Notes: generated from the letters alone by a model not told the origin. A stretch of 11,007 nt of DNA from Nocardioidaceae bacterium (GCA_013696015.1 JACCZI010000164.1:1-11007), one strand, 5' to 3'; positions 1 through 7,398 are shown, numbered from the stretch's first letter. Numbers and translations: made by a program.

Positions 1-76
1 CAGTGATACCCGTGCCGGTCACGACAGCGCAAGGAGGAAGGGCAGGTCCGCGCCCAGCCGCGGGTATCGTGACGGC
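1..76. other. Upstream region of icmA with no supportable gene
   Basis: I see no gene here. The icmA frame is open through to the left edge but contains no ATG, GTG or TTG, so icmA cannot start further upstream inside the window. An AAGGAGG at 31-37 looks like a Shine-Dalgarno site, yet no start codon lies 5-10 bases after it. A short GC inverted repeat, CCGCG/CGCGG (48-52 and 59-63), is unremarkable at this GC content. The 3' end of a gene lying further left could reach into this stretch, but nothing supports one. Confidence 0.5.
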
Positions 77-79
77 ATG
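65..79 (+). promoter_or_regulatory. Candidate -10 element giving a leaderless icmA transcript
   Basis: The hexamer TATCGT (65-70) fits the actinobacterial -10 pattern TANNNT. It is followed by exactly six bases and then the ATG at 77, so transcription would begin at the A of the start codon. No Shine-Dalgarno sequence lies 5-10 bases before the ATG, which agrees with a leaderless start. I find no convincing -35 box. The pattern is weak by chance standards, but it recurs before the gene starting at 3748. Confidence 0.4.
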
Positions 80-1765
80 TCCGACGACATGAACGGCCGC
101 GACCGCTGGAGGCGGCGGTACGCCGGCGCACGGGTGCGAGAGGCCGACTTCAGCACGGTGTCCGGCATGGTGGTCGACCCGGTCTACGGTCCGGAGGACG
201 AGGCGGCGTACCCCGGCTTCGAGCGGCTCGGCTGGCCGGGGGAGTACCCGTTCACCCGAGGGCTCTACCCGACCGGCTACCGCGGCCGCACCTGGACGAT
301 CCGGCAGTTTGCCGGTTTCGGCAACGCCGCCCAGACGAACGAGCGCTACAAGATGATCCTGCGCTCCGGTGGCGGCGGACTGTCGGTGGCGTTCGACATG
401 CCGACGCTGATGGGCCACGACTCCGACAACGAGCGCGCGTTGGGGGAGGTGGGGCACTGCGGGGTGGCCGTCGACTCAGCGGCCGATGTCGATGCGTTGT
501 TCGAGGGCATCCCGCTGGACTCGGTGACGACCTCGATGACGATCTCGGGCCCGGCCGTTCCCGTTTTCTGCATGTATCTGGTCGCGGCGGAGCGGCAGGG
601 AGCCGATCTCGGCGCTCTCAACGGCACGCTGCAGACCGACATCTACAAGGAGTACATCGCCCAGAAGGAGTGGCTGTTCCCCCCGGAGCCGCACCTGCGG
701 CTCATCGGCGACCTGATGGAGTACTGCGCGCAACACATCCCCGCGTACAAGCCGCTCTCGGTGTCCGGTTACCACATCCGCGAGGCCGGGTCGACCGCCG
801 TACAGGAGCTGGCGTTCACGCTTGCCGACGGCTTTGGCTACGTCGAGCTCGGCAAGTCACGGGGCCTCGACGTCGACACGTTCGCACCCGGCCTGTCGTT
901 CTTCTTCGACGCCCATATCGACTTCTTCGAGGAGATTGCCAAGTTCCGTGCCGCACGGCGTATCTGGGCACGCTGGATGCGTGACGTGTACGGCGCCACG
1001 ACCGAGAACGCCCAGTGGCTTCGCTTCCACACCCAGACCGCTGGGGTGTCGCTCACCGCGCAGCAGCCGTACAACAATGTCGTCCGGACCGCGGTAGAGG
1101 CGCTGTCAGCGGTCCTCGGCGGGACGAACTCCCTGCACACCAACGCGCTCGACGAAACCCTGGCGCTGCCGACCGAACGCGCGGCGGAGATCGCGATGCG
1201 CACCCAGCAGGTGCTGATGGAGGAGACCGGGGTGGTCAACGTCGCCGACCCGCTGGGCGGCTCATGGTACGTCGAGGCGCTCACCGACCGGATCGAGGCC
1301 GAGGCGGAGACGATCTTCGCGCAGATCAAGGCGATGGGCGGCGGTGACGACGCCCAGCACCCGATCGGGCCGATGACGTCGGGGATCCTGCGCGGGATCG
1401 AGGACGGCTGGTTCATGTCCGAGATCGCCGAGGCGGCGTTCCAGTACCAGACGGCGCTGGAAAAGGGCGACAAGCGCATCGTGGGCGTCAACTGCCACCA
1501 GAGCTCGGTGACCGACGACCTGGAGATCCTGCGGGTCTCCCACGAGGTGGAGGTCGACCAGGTGGCGCAGCTGCAGCGGCGCCGGACCGCGCGTGACGCG
1601 GCCGCAGTCGACGCGGCGCTGTCGCACCTGGTGGCCGTGTCGCGTACCTCGGACAACATGATCGAGCCGATGCTCGAGGCCGCCCGGGCCGAGGCCACCT
1701 TGGGTGAGATCTGCGACGTGCTCCGTGCCGAGTGGGGCGAATACCGCGAGCCCGCCCGTTTCTGA
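77..1765 (+). CDS. icmA: Isobutyryl-CoA mutase large (substrate-binding) subunit
   Basis: This is the large subunit of an adenosylcobalamin-dependent acyl-CoA mutase, expected to interconvert isobutyryl-CoA and n-butyryl-CoA together with a separate B12-binding subunit. At 562 residues it is only the TIM-barrel part. The C-terminal cobalamin domain of full-length methylmalonyl-CoA mutases (DxHxxG, total about 730 residues) is absent, and Streptomyces IcmA is about 566 residues. The family signature YRGRTWTIRQFAGF lies at residues 68-81 and the catalytic histidine in SGYHIREAG is H233. The selectivity residues decide the call: F78 and Q196 match Phe80 and Gln198 of IcmA, where methylmalonyl-CoA mutase has Tyr and Arg. 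A105 sits where 2-hydroxyisobutyryl-CoA mutase has Asp, and F78 where that enzyme has Ile. The ATG at 77 gives an N-terminus like that of known IcmA, and no earlier in-frame start exists. The small subunit must be encoded elsewhere. A broader label, methylmalonyl-CoA mutase family, is certain. Confidence 0.9.
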   Translation: MSDDMNGRDRWRRRYAGARVREADFSTVSGMVVDPVYGPEDEAAYPGFERLGWPGEYPFTRGLYPTGYRGRTWTIRQFAGFGNAAQTNERYKMILRSGGGGLSVAFDMPTLMGHDSDNERALGEVGHCGVAVDSAADVDALFEGIPLDSVTTSMTISGPAVPVFCMYLVAAERQGADLGALNGTLQTDIYKEYIAQKEWLFPPEPHLRLIGDLMEYCAQHIPAYKPLSVSGYHIREAGSTAVQELAFTLADGFGYVELGKSRGLDVDTFAPGLSFFFDAHIDFFEEIAKFRAARRIWARWMRDVYGATTENAQWLRFHTQTAGVSLTAQQPYNNVVRTAVEALSAVLGGTNSLHTNALDETLALPTERAAEIAMRTQQVLMEETGVVNVADPLGGSWYVEALTDRIEAEAETIFAQIKAMGGGDDAQHPIGPMTSGILRGIEDGWFMSEIAEAAFQYQTALEKGDKRIVGVNCHQSSVTDDLEILRVSHEVEVDQVAQLQRRRTARDAAAVDAALSHLVAVSRTSDNMIEPMLEAARAEATLGEICDVLRAEWGEYREPARF

Positions 1766-1777
1766 GCGCGGCCGGTT

Positions 1778-1795
1778 CGACACAATGTCGCCATG
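1778..1795 (+). promoter_or_regulatory. Short palindrome and -10-like hexamer before the YbbN-like start
   Basis: The 27-base gap after icmA holds a 13-base inverted repeat, CGACA-CAA-TGTCG (1778-1790). Within it CACAAT (1781-1786) ends exactly six bases before the ATG at 1793, the same spacing as the -10-like hexamers of two other genes here, although its first base is C rather than T. No Shine-Dalgarno is present. It could be a leaderless promoter with an overlapping operator, or simply chance. Read-through from icmA is also likely given the short gap. Confidence 0.25.
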
Positions 1796-2707
1796 ACCTC
1801 CGACTCCTTCTCGCGCCCTGGTGCCATCGACTTGTCCGGGCTGCGCCAGGGGGCCCCGGGCGCTGCGGCGGCTCGCTCCGGCCCGGGCGGCTACGTCGTG
1901 GACGTCACCGAAGAGACCTTCCAACGGGACGCGTTGGAGGCGTCCATGCAGCACGTCGTCGTGCTGTCGCTGTGGAGCCCGCGGGCGCCGGCCAGTCAGA
2001 CGCTGAACGACATGCTGTCCCGCCTGGCGGAGGAGATGGGCGGTCGTTTCTTGCTGGCGCTGGTGGACGTCGACGCCAGCCCGCAGATCGCTGCCGCGAT
2101 CGGGGCCCAGGGGGTGCCGTTCGTGCTCGGCCTGCTGCGGGGGCAGCCGGTGCCGTTGTTCCAGGGCACGGTGGACGAGGTCGACGCCCGCAGGTTTATC
2201 GAGGAGCTGCTCAAGGTCGCCGTCGCCAACGGCGTCACGGGGCGGGTCGCGCCACAGGCGGAATCGCCGGAGCCGGAACCGGACGAGCCCGCCGACGATC
2301 CCCGCTTCGCCGCCGGTGACGAGGCCCTGGCGGCGGGGGACCTCGAGCGCGCCGTCGCTGCCTACCAGCGGCTCATCGAGACGAACCCCGCCGACACCGA
2401 AGCGGCCGAACGGCTGGCCGGAGCCAAGCTGATGTGGCGCACCCGGGATGCGGACCCGGACGCCGCCCGGGCAGCCGCATCGGCTGCTCCGGACAATGTC
2501 GCCGCCCAGCTGCTGGTCGCCGACCTCGACGTCCTCGAGGATCACATCGACGCTGCCTTCGACCGGCTGCTGCGGCTCGTCACCGTGACCGCGGACGACG
2601 AACGGGACGAGGTCCGCCGCCACCTGCTGGAGCTGTTCCAGGTCGTCGGGTCGGACGACCCCCGGGTGGCATCGGCCCGCCGCCGACTCTCGAGCGCGCT
2701 GTTCTGA
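1793..2707 (+). CDS. ybbN: YbbN/CnoX-like thioredoxin-fold and TPR co-chaperone
   Basis: This 304-residue protein has a low-complexity N-terminal tail (1-33), a thioredoxin fold (about 34-145), an acidic Pro/Glu linker (155-170) and an alpha-helical TPR-like region (about 171-304). The thioredoxin part keeps the strand before the active site (HVVVLSLWS, 54-62) and the cis-proline loop (GVPF, 107-110). The CGPC motif is replaced by SPRAPAS (62-68), and the whole protein contains no cysteine. It therefore cannot act as a dithiol oxidoreductase. E. coli CnoX/YbbN is a chaperone-like holdase working with GroEL and DnaK, with the same Trx-then-TPR order, so a cytoplasmic protein-protection role is the likeliest inference. 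There is no signal peptide or membrane segment. The gene follows icmA after 27 bases, is probably cotranscribed with it, and ends nine bases from the stop of the convergent gene. The start is the first ATG after icmA and has no Shine-Dalgarno. Confidence 0.85.
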   Translation: MTSDSFSRPGAIDLSGLRQGAPGAAAARSGPGGYVVDVTEETFQRDALEASMQHVVVLSLWSPRAPASQTLNDMLSRLAEEMGGRFLLALVDVDASPQIAAAIGAQGVPFVLGLLRGQPVPLFQGTVDEVDARRFIEELLKVAVANGVTGRVAPQAESPEPEPDEPADDPRFAAGDEALAAGDLERAVAAYQRLIETNPADTEAAERLAGAKLMWRTRDADPDAARAAASAAPDNVAAQLLVADLDVLEDHIDAAFDRLLRLVTVTADDERDEVRRHLLELFQVVGSDDPRVASARRRLSSALF

Positions 2708-2716
2708 CCTGTTCCG

Positions 2717-3748
2717 CTACGCGAGCAACGGCGGCTCGGCGCCGATCTCGAGGTACGGCAGGCCCCGCGGGTGTGCGGCGACGTACCTGAGCAGGGTCTC
2801 GGTGGCCGGGGCCGCGCGGGCGGTGATGTCGTCGAGGTCACACCAGTGGACGGCGACGATCTCCGCGGGGTCGAGCCGGATTGTTGCCGGGTCCTCGAGC
2901 ACGCCGAGGTCGAAGACGAACACGCACGCGTCGTCCCAGCTGCGCCACGGGGGCAGCCAGTTGACGGTCACCAACCGGTGGACGCCGACGTCGAGTCCGA
3001 GCTCCTCGCGTACTTCTCGGACCACGCCCTGAGCCGGCGACTCACCGGGCTCCACCACGCCACCGGGCAAGTCCCACTCGAGCTTGTAGGTCAGCTCGCA
3101 CAGCAGCAGCCGGCCGGCTGCGTCCCGCAGCATGCCTTGCGCGATCACACGCTTGGTCGGCAGCGCGGCATTGAGCACGCTGATGAAGCCGTCACGCGAC
3201 TGCGGCTCCGGGTCGTCGACGAGCCGCGCCAGCATGACGAGGTCGCGTCGCTGATCGCCGATCGTCTCGCGTTGCCGCAGCATCCCCTCGCGGCGCAACC
3301 CGGCCCGCGACGCCAGACGCAGCGAAGGCAAGTTGTCGGGTTCGACGTACGCCTCGAGCCGCACCAGCCTGAGCTCGTGGAACGCGTACCGAATCAGCAA
3401 GCCGACCGCCCGGATCGCGATCCCGCGCCTGCGGTGGCCTGCGTACAGCGCCCACGACAGCTCGCCCCGGCCGTCCCCGACCTGTCGCACCTCGACGACG
3501 CCGGCCGGCTCGCCGACGTGCTCGACGAGGAAGGCGACGCGGTGCCGGCCGTCCGCATACGCCTGGTGCCAGCGCGCCACGGCGCTGCGTTGTTGCTCCG
3601 GCGTCGGGAGAATCGTGGGGAAGCCGAACCGCCTGGCCATCTCGGCGTCGTGGCCCGGTCGGGTGGTATCGACGTCGGCGTCGGTCCATGGGCGTAGCAC
3701 CACGTCGCCGTCGCGCAGCGTCGGCTGCTCGGGCACGGACACGGGCAC
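2717..3748 (-). CDS. GNAT acetyltransferase-Nudix hydrolase fusion protein
   Basis: One uninterrupted 343-residue frame joins two enzymes. Residues about 8-178 form a GNAT acetyltransferase of the RimJ/RimL type: the N-terminal LRDGDVVLRPW, a pyrophosphate-binding loop R106-xx-G109-x-A111 for acetyl-CoA, and the motif B pattern N139..S142..RLA..G150. Residues about 195-335 form a Nudix hydrolase with a perfect Nudix box, G230-x5-E236-x7-R244-E245-x-x-E248-E249-x-G251-L252, which binds the metal needed to cut a nucleoside diphosphate-linked substrate. Both active-site signatures look intact. The substrates are unknown: RimJ/RimL relatives acetylate protein N-termini, amino acids or antibiotics, and Nudix enzymes clean up nucleotides or activate metabolites. 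The start is GTG at 3748, with no Shine-Dalgarno but a TANNNT hexamer six bases upstream; a second in-frame GTG two codons later is possible. It is transcribed in the same direction as the glg operon but separated from it by an inverted repeat, so it is probably its own unit. Confidence 0.85.
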   Translation of the reverse strand: MPVSVPEQPTLRDGDVVLRPWTDADVDTTRPGHDAEMARRFGFPTILPTPEQQRSAVARWHQAYADGRHRVAFLVEHVGEPAGVVEVRQVGDGRGELSWALYAGHRRRGIAIRAVGLLIRYAFHELRLVRLEAYVEPDNLPSLRLASRAGLRREGMLRQRETIGDQRRDLVMLARLVDDPEPQSRDGFISVLNAALPTKRVIAQGMLRDAAGRLLLCELTYKLEWDLPGGVVEPGESPAQGVVREVREELGLDVGVHRLVTVNWLPPWRSWDDACVFVFDLGVLEDPATIRLDPAEIVAVHWCDLDDITARAAPATETLLRYVAAHPRGLPYLEIGAEPPLLA

Positions 3749-3760
3749 GGCGCCAGCGTA
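3746..3760 (-). promoter_or_regulatory. Candidate -10 element giving a leaderless GNAT-Nudix transcript
   Basis: Read on the minus strand, TACGCT (3760-3755) fits TANNNT and is followed by six bases (GGCGCC) and the GTG start at 3748. That geometry would start the mRNA at the first base of the start codon. No Shine-Dalgarno is visible upstream of this GTG. No clear -35 box is seen at the usual distance. Confidence 0.4.
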
Positions 3761-3794
3761 CGGCCGGTCGTCCCCTCGGGCAGGTGGCGGCGCT

Positions 3795-3833
3795 TCCCAT
3801 GGCTAAGAGGCGCTATCCCATGTGAACATGGGA
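3795..3833. repeat. Three TCCCATG half-sites, two direct and one inverted
   Basis: The heptamer TCCCATG occurs at 3795-3801 and 3816-3822, exactly 21 bases apart (two helical turns), and in inverted form (CATGGGA) at 3827-3833. All three lie in the 97-base gap between glgB and the GNAT-Nudix gene, 47-85 bases upstream of the latter's start codon. Even spacing in a non-coding gap resembles a repressor or activator operator array. The alternative is a terminator stem plus one chance match. Confidence 0.4.
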
Positions 3834-3836
3834 TAG
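3813..3836 (-). terminator. Perfect 10-bp inverted repeat after glgB: terminator or operator
   Basis: CTATCCCATG (3813-3822) and CATGGGATAG (3827-3836) are exact reverse complements separated by four bases (TGAA on the plus strand). The repeat begins nine bases after the glgB stop codon, where an intrinsic terminator of the glg operon would sit. The stem is only half G/C, noticeably more AT-rich than its surroundings. On the minus strand the sequence that follows (CGCCTCTTAGCC) has no real T-tract, so if it terminates it is of the U-poor kind seen in actinobacteria. A DNA-binding palindrome is the main alternative. Confidence 0.5.
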
Positions 3837-3845
3837 GGGCGGCCC

Positions 3846-6029
3846 TCAGCCGTCCCAGCGGAGCCAGAGGGTCGCCAGCGGTGGGACGCGCAGGGTGGCC
3901 GACGCGGGGCGGCCATGGTGCGGTGCGGCGTCGGCGAGGACCTCGCCGAGGTTGCCGACACCGGAACCGGAGTACGCCTGCGCGTCGGTGTTGATGAGCT
4001 CCCGCCACCGCCCTGCGTGCGGCAGGCCGAGCCGGTAGGCCTCGTGCGGCAGCGCCGCGAAGTTCGCCACGCACGCGACCACGCCCCCGACGCCGCCCGT
4101 GGCGTCGGTGCGGACGAAGCTGAACACGTTGTTGGTCGCGTCGTTCGCGTCGATCCAGCCGAAGCCCCGCGGGTCGGCGTCGAGCGCCCACAACGCCGGG
4201 GTGTCGCGGTAGGTGGAGTTGAGGTCACGCACCAAGCTCTGCAGACCTGCGGTGTCACCGGCGTCGAGCAGCCCCCAGTCCAGCTCGCGTTGCTCCGACC
4301 ACTCCGCCTCCTGGCCGATCTCGATGCCCATGAAGACCAGCTGCTTGCCCGGGTGCGCCCACATGAAGGCGAGGTAAGCCCGTAGCGTCGCGAGCTGCTG
4401 CCAGCGGTCGCCCGGCATCTTGCGCACCAGCGACCCCTTGCCGTGGACGACCTCGTCGTGCGACAGCGGCAGCACGAACTGTTCGGAGTAGGCGTACATC
4501 ATCGCGAACGTCAGCTGCGAGTGGTGGTAGAACCGGTGCACCGGGTCGTGGCTGACGTAGCTTAACGAGTCGTGCATCCACCCCATGTTCCACTTGAGCC
4601 CGAAGCCGAGGCCGCCGAGGTGAGTAGGCCGGGTGACACCGGGCCAGGCCGTCGACTCCTCCGCGATCGTCGTGATCCCGGGGACCACGCGGTAGCAAGT
4701 CGCATTCATCTCCTGCAGGAAGGAGACCGCGTCGAGGTTCTCGTTGCCACCGTGGACGTTCGGCGTCCACTGACCCTGCTCGCGCGAGTAGTCCAGGTAG
4801 AGCATCGACGCCACGCCGTCGACGCGCAGCGCGTCGACATGGAACTCCCGCAGCCAGTACACGGCGTTCGCCACCAGGAAGTTGCGCACTTCGGGCCGGC
4901 CGTAGTCGAAGATGTACGACCCCCATTCCGGGTGCTCACCGCGCCGGGGGTCGGCATGCTCGTACAGCGGTGTGCCGTCGAAACGCCACAGCGCCCACGG
5001 GTCCGTGGCGAAGTGAGCCGGCACCCAGTCGACGATGACGCCGATACCGGCCTGGTGCAGCGCGTCGACGAGCGCCCGGAAGTCGTCGGGGTCACCGTAG
5101 CGGGCGGTCGGCGCGTAGTAGCTGGTCACGTGGTAGCCCCAGGACCCGCCGTACGGGTGCTCCATCACCGGCAGCAGCTCGACGTGGGTGAAACCCATCG
5201 CGGCGACGTAGTCGACCAGCTCGCTCGCCAACTGCCGGTAGGAGCGGCCATGCCGCCAGGAGCCCAGATGCACCTCGTAGATGCTCATCGGACTCTCGTG
5301 GGCGGCGGGCGCGGCCGCCCGAGCCCGCAGCCACGCCTCGTCGGCCCAGCTGTACCTGCTGGCGAACACCATCGACGCGGTCTCGGGCGGCAGCTGCGCG
5401 GCAAACGCCATGGGGTCGGCCTTGGCCCGCCAGTGCCCGTCGGCGCCGAGGACGTCGAACTTGTACAGCGTCCCGCTGCCCACCCCGGGCACGAACAGCT
5501 CCCACACACCGGACCCGCCGAGGGAGCGCATCGGGTGGGTGGTGCCGTCCCACCCGTTGAGGTCGCCGAGCAGCCTCACGCCGCGCGCGTTCGGCGCCCA
5601 CACCGCGAACGAGGTGCCGTGCACCGGCCCCACGGGGCTGTCGTACTCGCGCACCTGTGCGCCGAGGACCCGCCACAGCTCCTCGTGGCGCCCTTCGCCG
5701 ATCAGGTGCCGGTCCATCTCTCCGAGCGTCGGCAGGTGACGGTACGGGTCGTCGACCCGGTACGAGGCGCCTCGCTCGTCGGTCACCACCAGGCGGTAGT
5801 CGACCATCTCGGCGGCGTCCAGCGTGCCTACCCAGACGCCACGATGCTCGTGCTCGAGGTCGCAGTCGCCGGCTGCAGATGACACCTGGACGCCCTTGGC
5901 ACCCGGACGCAGCACCCGGATCGTCAGTGCCCCGTCGTGGAGGTGCGGACCGAGTACTCGATGCGGGTCGGCGTGGCTGCCCTCGACGAGCCGGTCGATC
6001 TCCTGGTGGTGGACCGGTGCCGGTGTCAT
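3846..6029 (-). CDS. glgB: 1,4-alpha-glucan branching enzyme
   Basis: GlgB cuts alpha-1,4-glucan chains and reattaches them through alpha-1,6 bonds, here branching the polymer made by GlgE. The 727-residue protein has two N-terminal CBM48-type beta-sandwich domains (about 20-110 and 135-230), a GH13 barrel (about 245-600) and a C-terminal beta domain. Catalytic residues are present: nucleophile D404 in LRVDGVASM, acid/base E457 in TIAEEST and D525 in LSHDEVVHG. Family motifs such as MEHPYGGSWGYH (289-300) and FMGIEIGQ (566-573) are intact. The length is normal for actinobacterial GlgB. The ATG at 6029 is supported by a good Shine-Dalgarno and overlaps the mak stop codon by four bases (ATGA). 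It is the last gene of the glgE-treS-mak-glgB operon and is followed by an inverted repeat. No glgC or glgA is nearby, which agrees with the maltose 1-phosphate route being the local glucan pathway. Confidence 0.97.
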   Translation of the reverse strand: MTPAPVHHQEIDRLVEGSHADPHRVLGPHLHDGALTIRVLRPGAKGVQVSSAAGDCDLEHEHRGVWVGTLDAAEMVDYRLVVTDERGASYRVDDPYRHLPTLGEMDRHLIGEGRHEELWRVLGAQVREYDSPVGPVHGTSFAVWAPNARGVRLLGDLNGWDGTTHPMRSLGGSGVWELFVPGVGSGTLYKFDVLGADGHWRAKADPMAFAAQLPPETASMVFASRYSWADEAWLRARAAAPAAHESPMSIYEVHLGSWRHGRSYRQLASELVDYVAAMGFTHVELLPVMEHPYGGSWGYHVTSYYAPTARYGDPDDFRALVDALHQAGIGVIVDWVPAHFATDPWALWRFDGTPLYEHADPRRGEHPEWGSYIFDYGRPEVRNFLVANAVYWLREFHVDALRVDGVASMLYLDYSREQGQWTPNVHGGNENLDAVSFLQEMNATCYRVVPGITTIAEESTAWPGVTRPTHLGGLGFGLKWNMGWMHDSLSYVSHDPVHRFYHHSQLTFAMMYAYSEQFVLPLSHDEVVHGKGSLVRKMPGDRWQQLATLRAYLAFMWAHPGKQLVFMGIEIGQEAEWSEQRELDWGLLDAGDTAGLQSLVRDLNSTYRDTPALWALDADPRGFGWIDANDATNNVFSFVRTDATGGVGGVVACVANFAALPHEAYRLGLPHAGRWRELINTDAQAYSGSGVGNLGEVLADAAPHHGRPASATLRVPPLATLWLRWDG

Positions 6030-7398
6030 GCGGCGGCCTCCCTCGCCAGCCGCCGGATCGCTGCTAGCGGGATCGGCAGCCAGCTGGGACGGTTGCCCTT
6101 CTCGTATCCGACCTCGTAGACGGCCTTGTCGATCTCGTACGCGCGCAGCAGGGTCGCGACGATGGGAGCGGCGCCGCGTGAGGTGTAACCGGTGCAGAAC
6201 GCCTCACGGTTGCGCTGCGCCCACTCGGACGCGCGGTGCGCCTGCTGGTGGTCCTGTGCCTCCGGCAGTGCGACCGAGTGTGCGGCGTAGTCGAACGAGC
6301 GCAGCATGCCGGCCACGTCGCGCACGGGGGAGTCCAGCCGCCTTCGCTCCGCCAGCGGCTTGGCCGGCTCGCCCTCGAAGTCGATGATCCGCCAGCCGTC
6401 GACGGCACGCAGCGACTGCCCCAGGTGCAGGTCGCCGTGCACTCGCTGCACCGGCACGGTGTCGAGCGAGGCGAGGTCGTCGTAGCCCCGCTGCAGCGCG
6501 TCGGCGTGCTCGGCGAGCTCTGGGACCTGAGACGCCGCCTCGTCGAGCCGGTGGCGCAGCCGCACCGCGAGCTCCGCCAGCTCGGCCGGGCCCCACTGCG
6601 CGGTCGGCATTGCGGCGGCCAGGTCGATGTGTAGCTGAGCGACGGTCGCACCGAGGCGCTCGGCCTCGCCGGCGAAGTCGCCGCCGACCTCGTCGGCGTG
6701 CAGGTCGCCCTCGACGAGCAGGTCGCGGACGCTGGCCCGGGCGTACTGCCAGCCGTCGGTCCCGGTGCGCAGGAAGTCCTGCAGCATCGCGAGGTCGTGG
6801 CCTCCTGACGCGGCGCTCGGGTCGGACTCGATCCACCCCCGCAGTGGCGCGACCTCACGGGAGCCGGTGCTGGCGAGCGCGACGTGCACCTCGATGTCGG
6901 GGTTGCGTCCGGCCTCGACCTTGCGGAAGACCTTGAGCAGCAGGTCGTCGCCGAGGACGATCGAGCTGTTGCTCTGTTCGCCGGTGAGCATCAGCGACGA
7001 GACGTCGGCGGCCAGGTCGAGCGGTCCGACGGTGTGGTGCACCAGCCCGCCGTCCGGCGCACCGGCGCCGAAGCCACGGACCAACCGGCCGATCGCCGTC
7101 CGGTCGTGGAGGGCGTCGTACGCGTGCAGCCATCCTCGCGACGCGTCCTCGACCTCTCCGACGTACGCATGCTCCAACTGCGAGCGCCGGGCAGAGTAGT
7201 ACGACAGTGGCACCGAGTACACCAGCGCCCGCCCCCCGCTGGAGACGGTGACGAGCTCGACCCGTACGTGCGGCTCAGCACCGCCGGCGTCCAGCCAGGG
7301 CAGCCGGCTGATGTCGCGGACGTGCGCCGTGTCGTCCTTGCCGGCGAACCACCGCTGCCGCGCGATGTAGCCGCCCAGCGCCGTGCTCAGGTCCGCGG

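Noticed and set aside
31..37. AAGGAGG as a ribosome-binding site for icmA
   Set aside because: It lies 39 bases before the ATG and no start codon stands at a usable distance after it. It may serve no role or belong to an unseen context.
77..1765. Methylmalonyl-CoA mutase as the specific product
   Set aside because: The substrate-pocket positions are Phe and Gln, as in isobutyryl-CoA mutase, and the fused B12 domain is absent.
838..2623. Long minus-strand open frames (329 and 453 codons) antisense to icmA and the YbbN-like gene
   Set aside because: They run across or within two well-supported genes, have low-complexity composition and no family motif. They are shadows of high-GC coding sequence.
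2771..3697. 308-codon plus-strand open frame opposite the GNAT-Nudix gene
   Set aside because: The minus-strand frame carries a perfect Nudix box and GNAT motifs. The plus-strand product shows no domain.
4572..5882. 436-codon open frame on the plus strand antisense to glgB
   Set aside because: It lies wholly inside glgB in the opposite direction and is a by-product of strong G/C bias at third positions. The predicted protein is His/Arg/Pro/Val-rich with no recognisable domain, while glgB has all its catalytic motifs.
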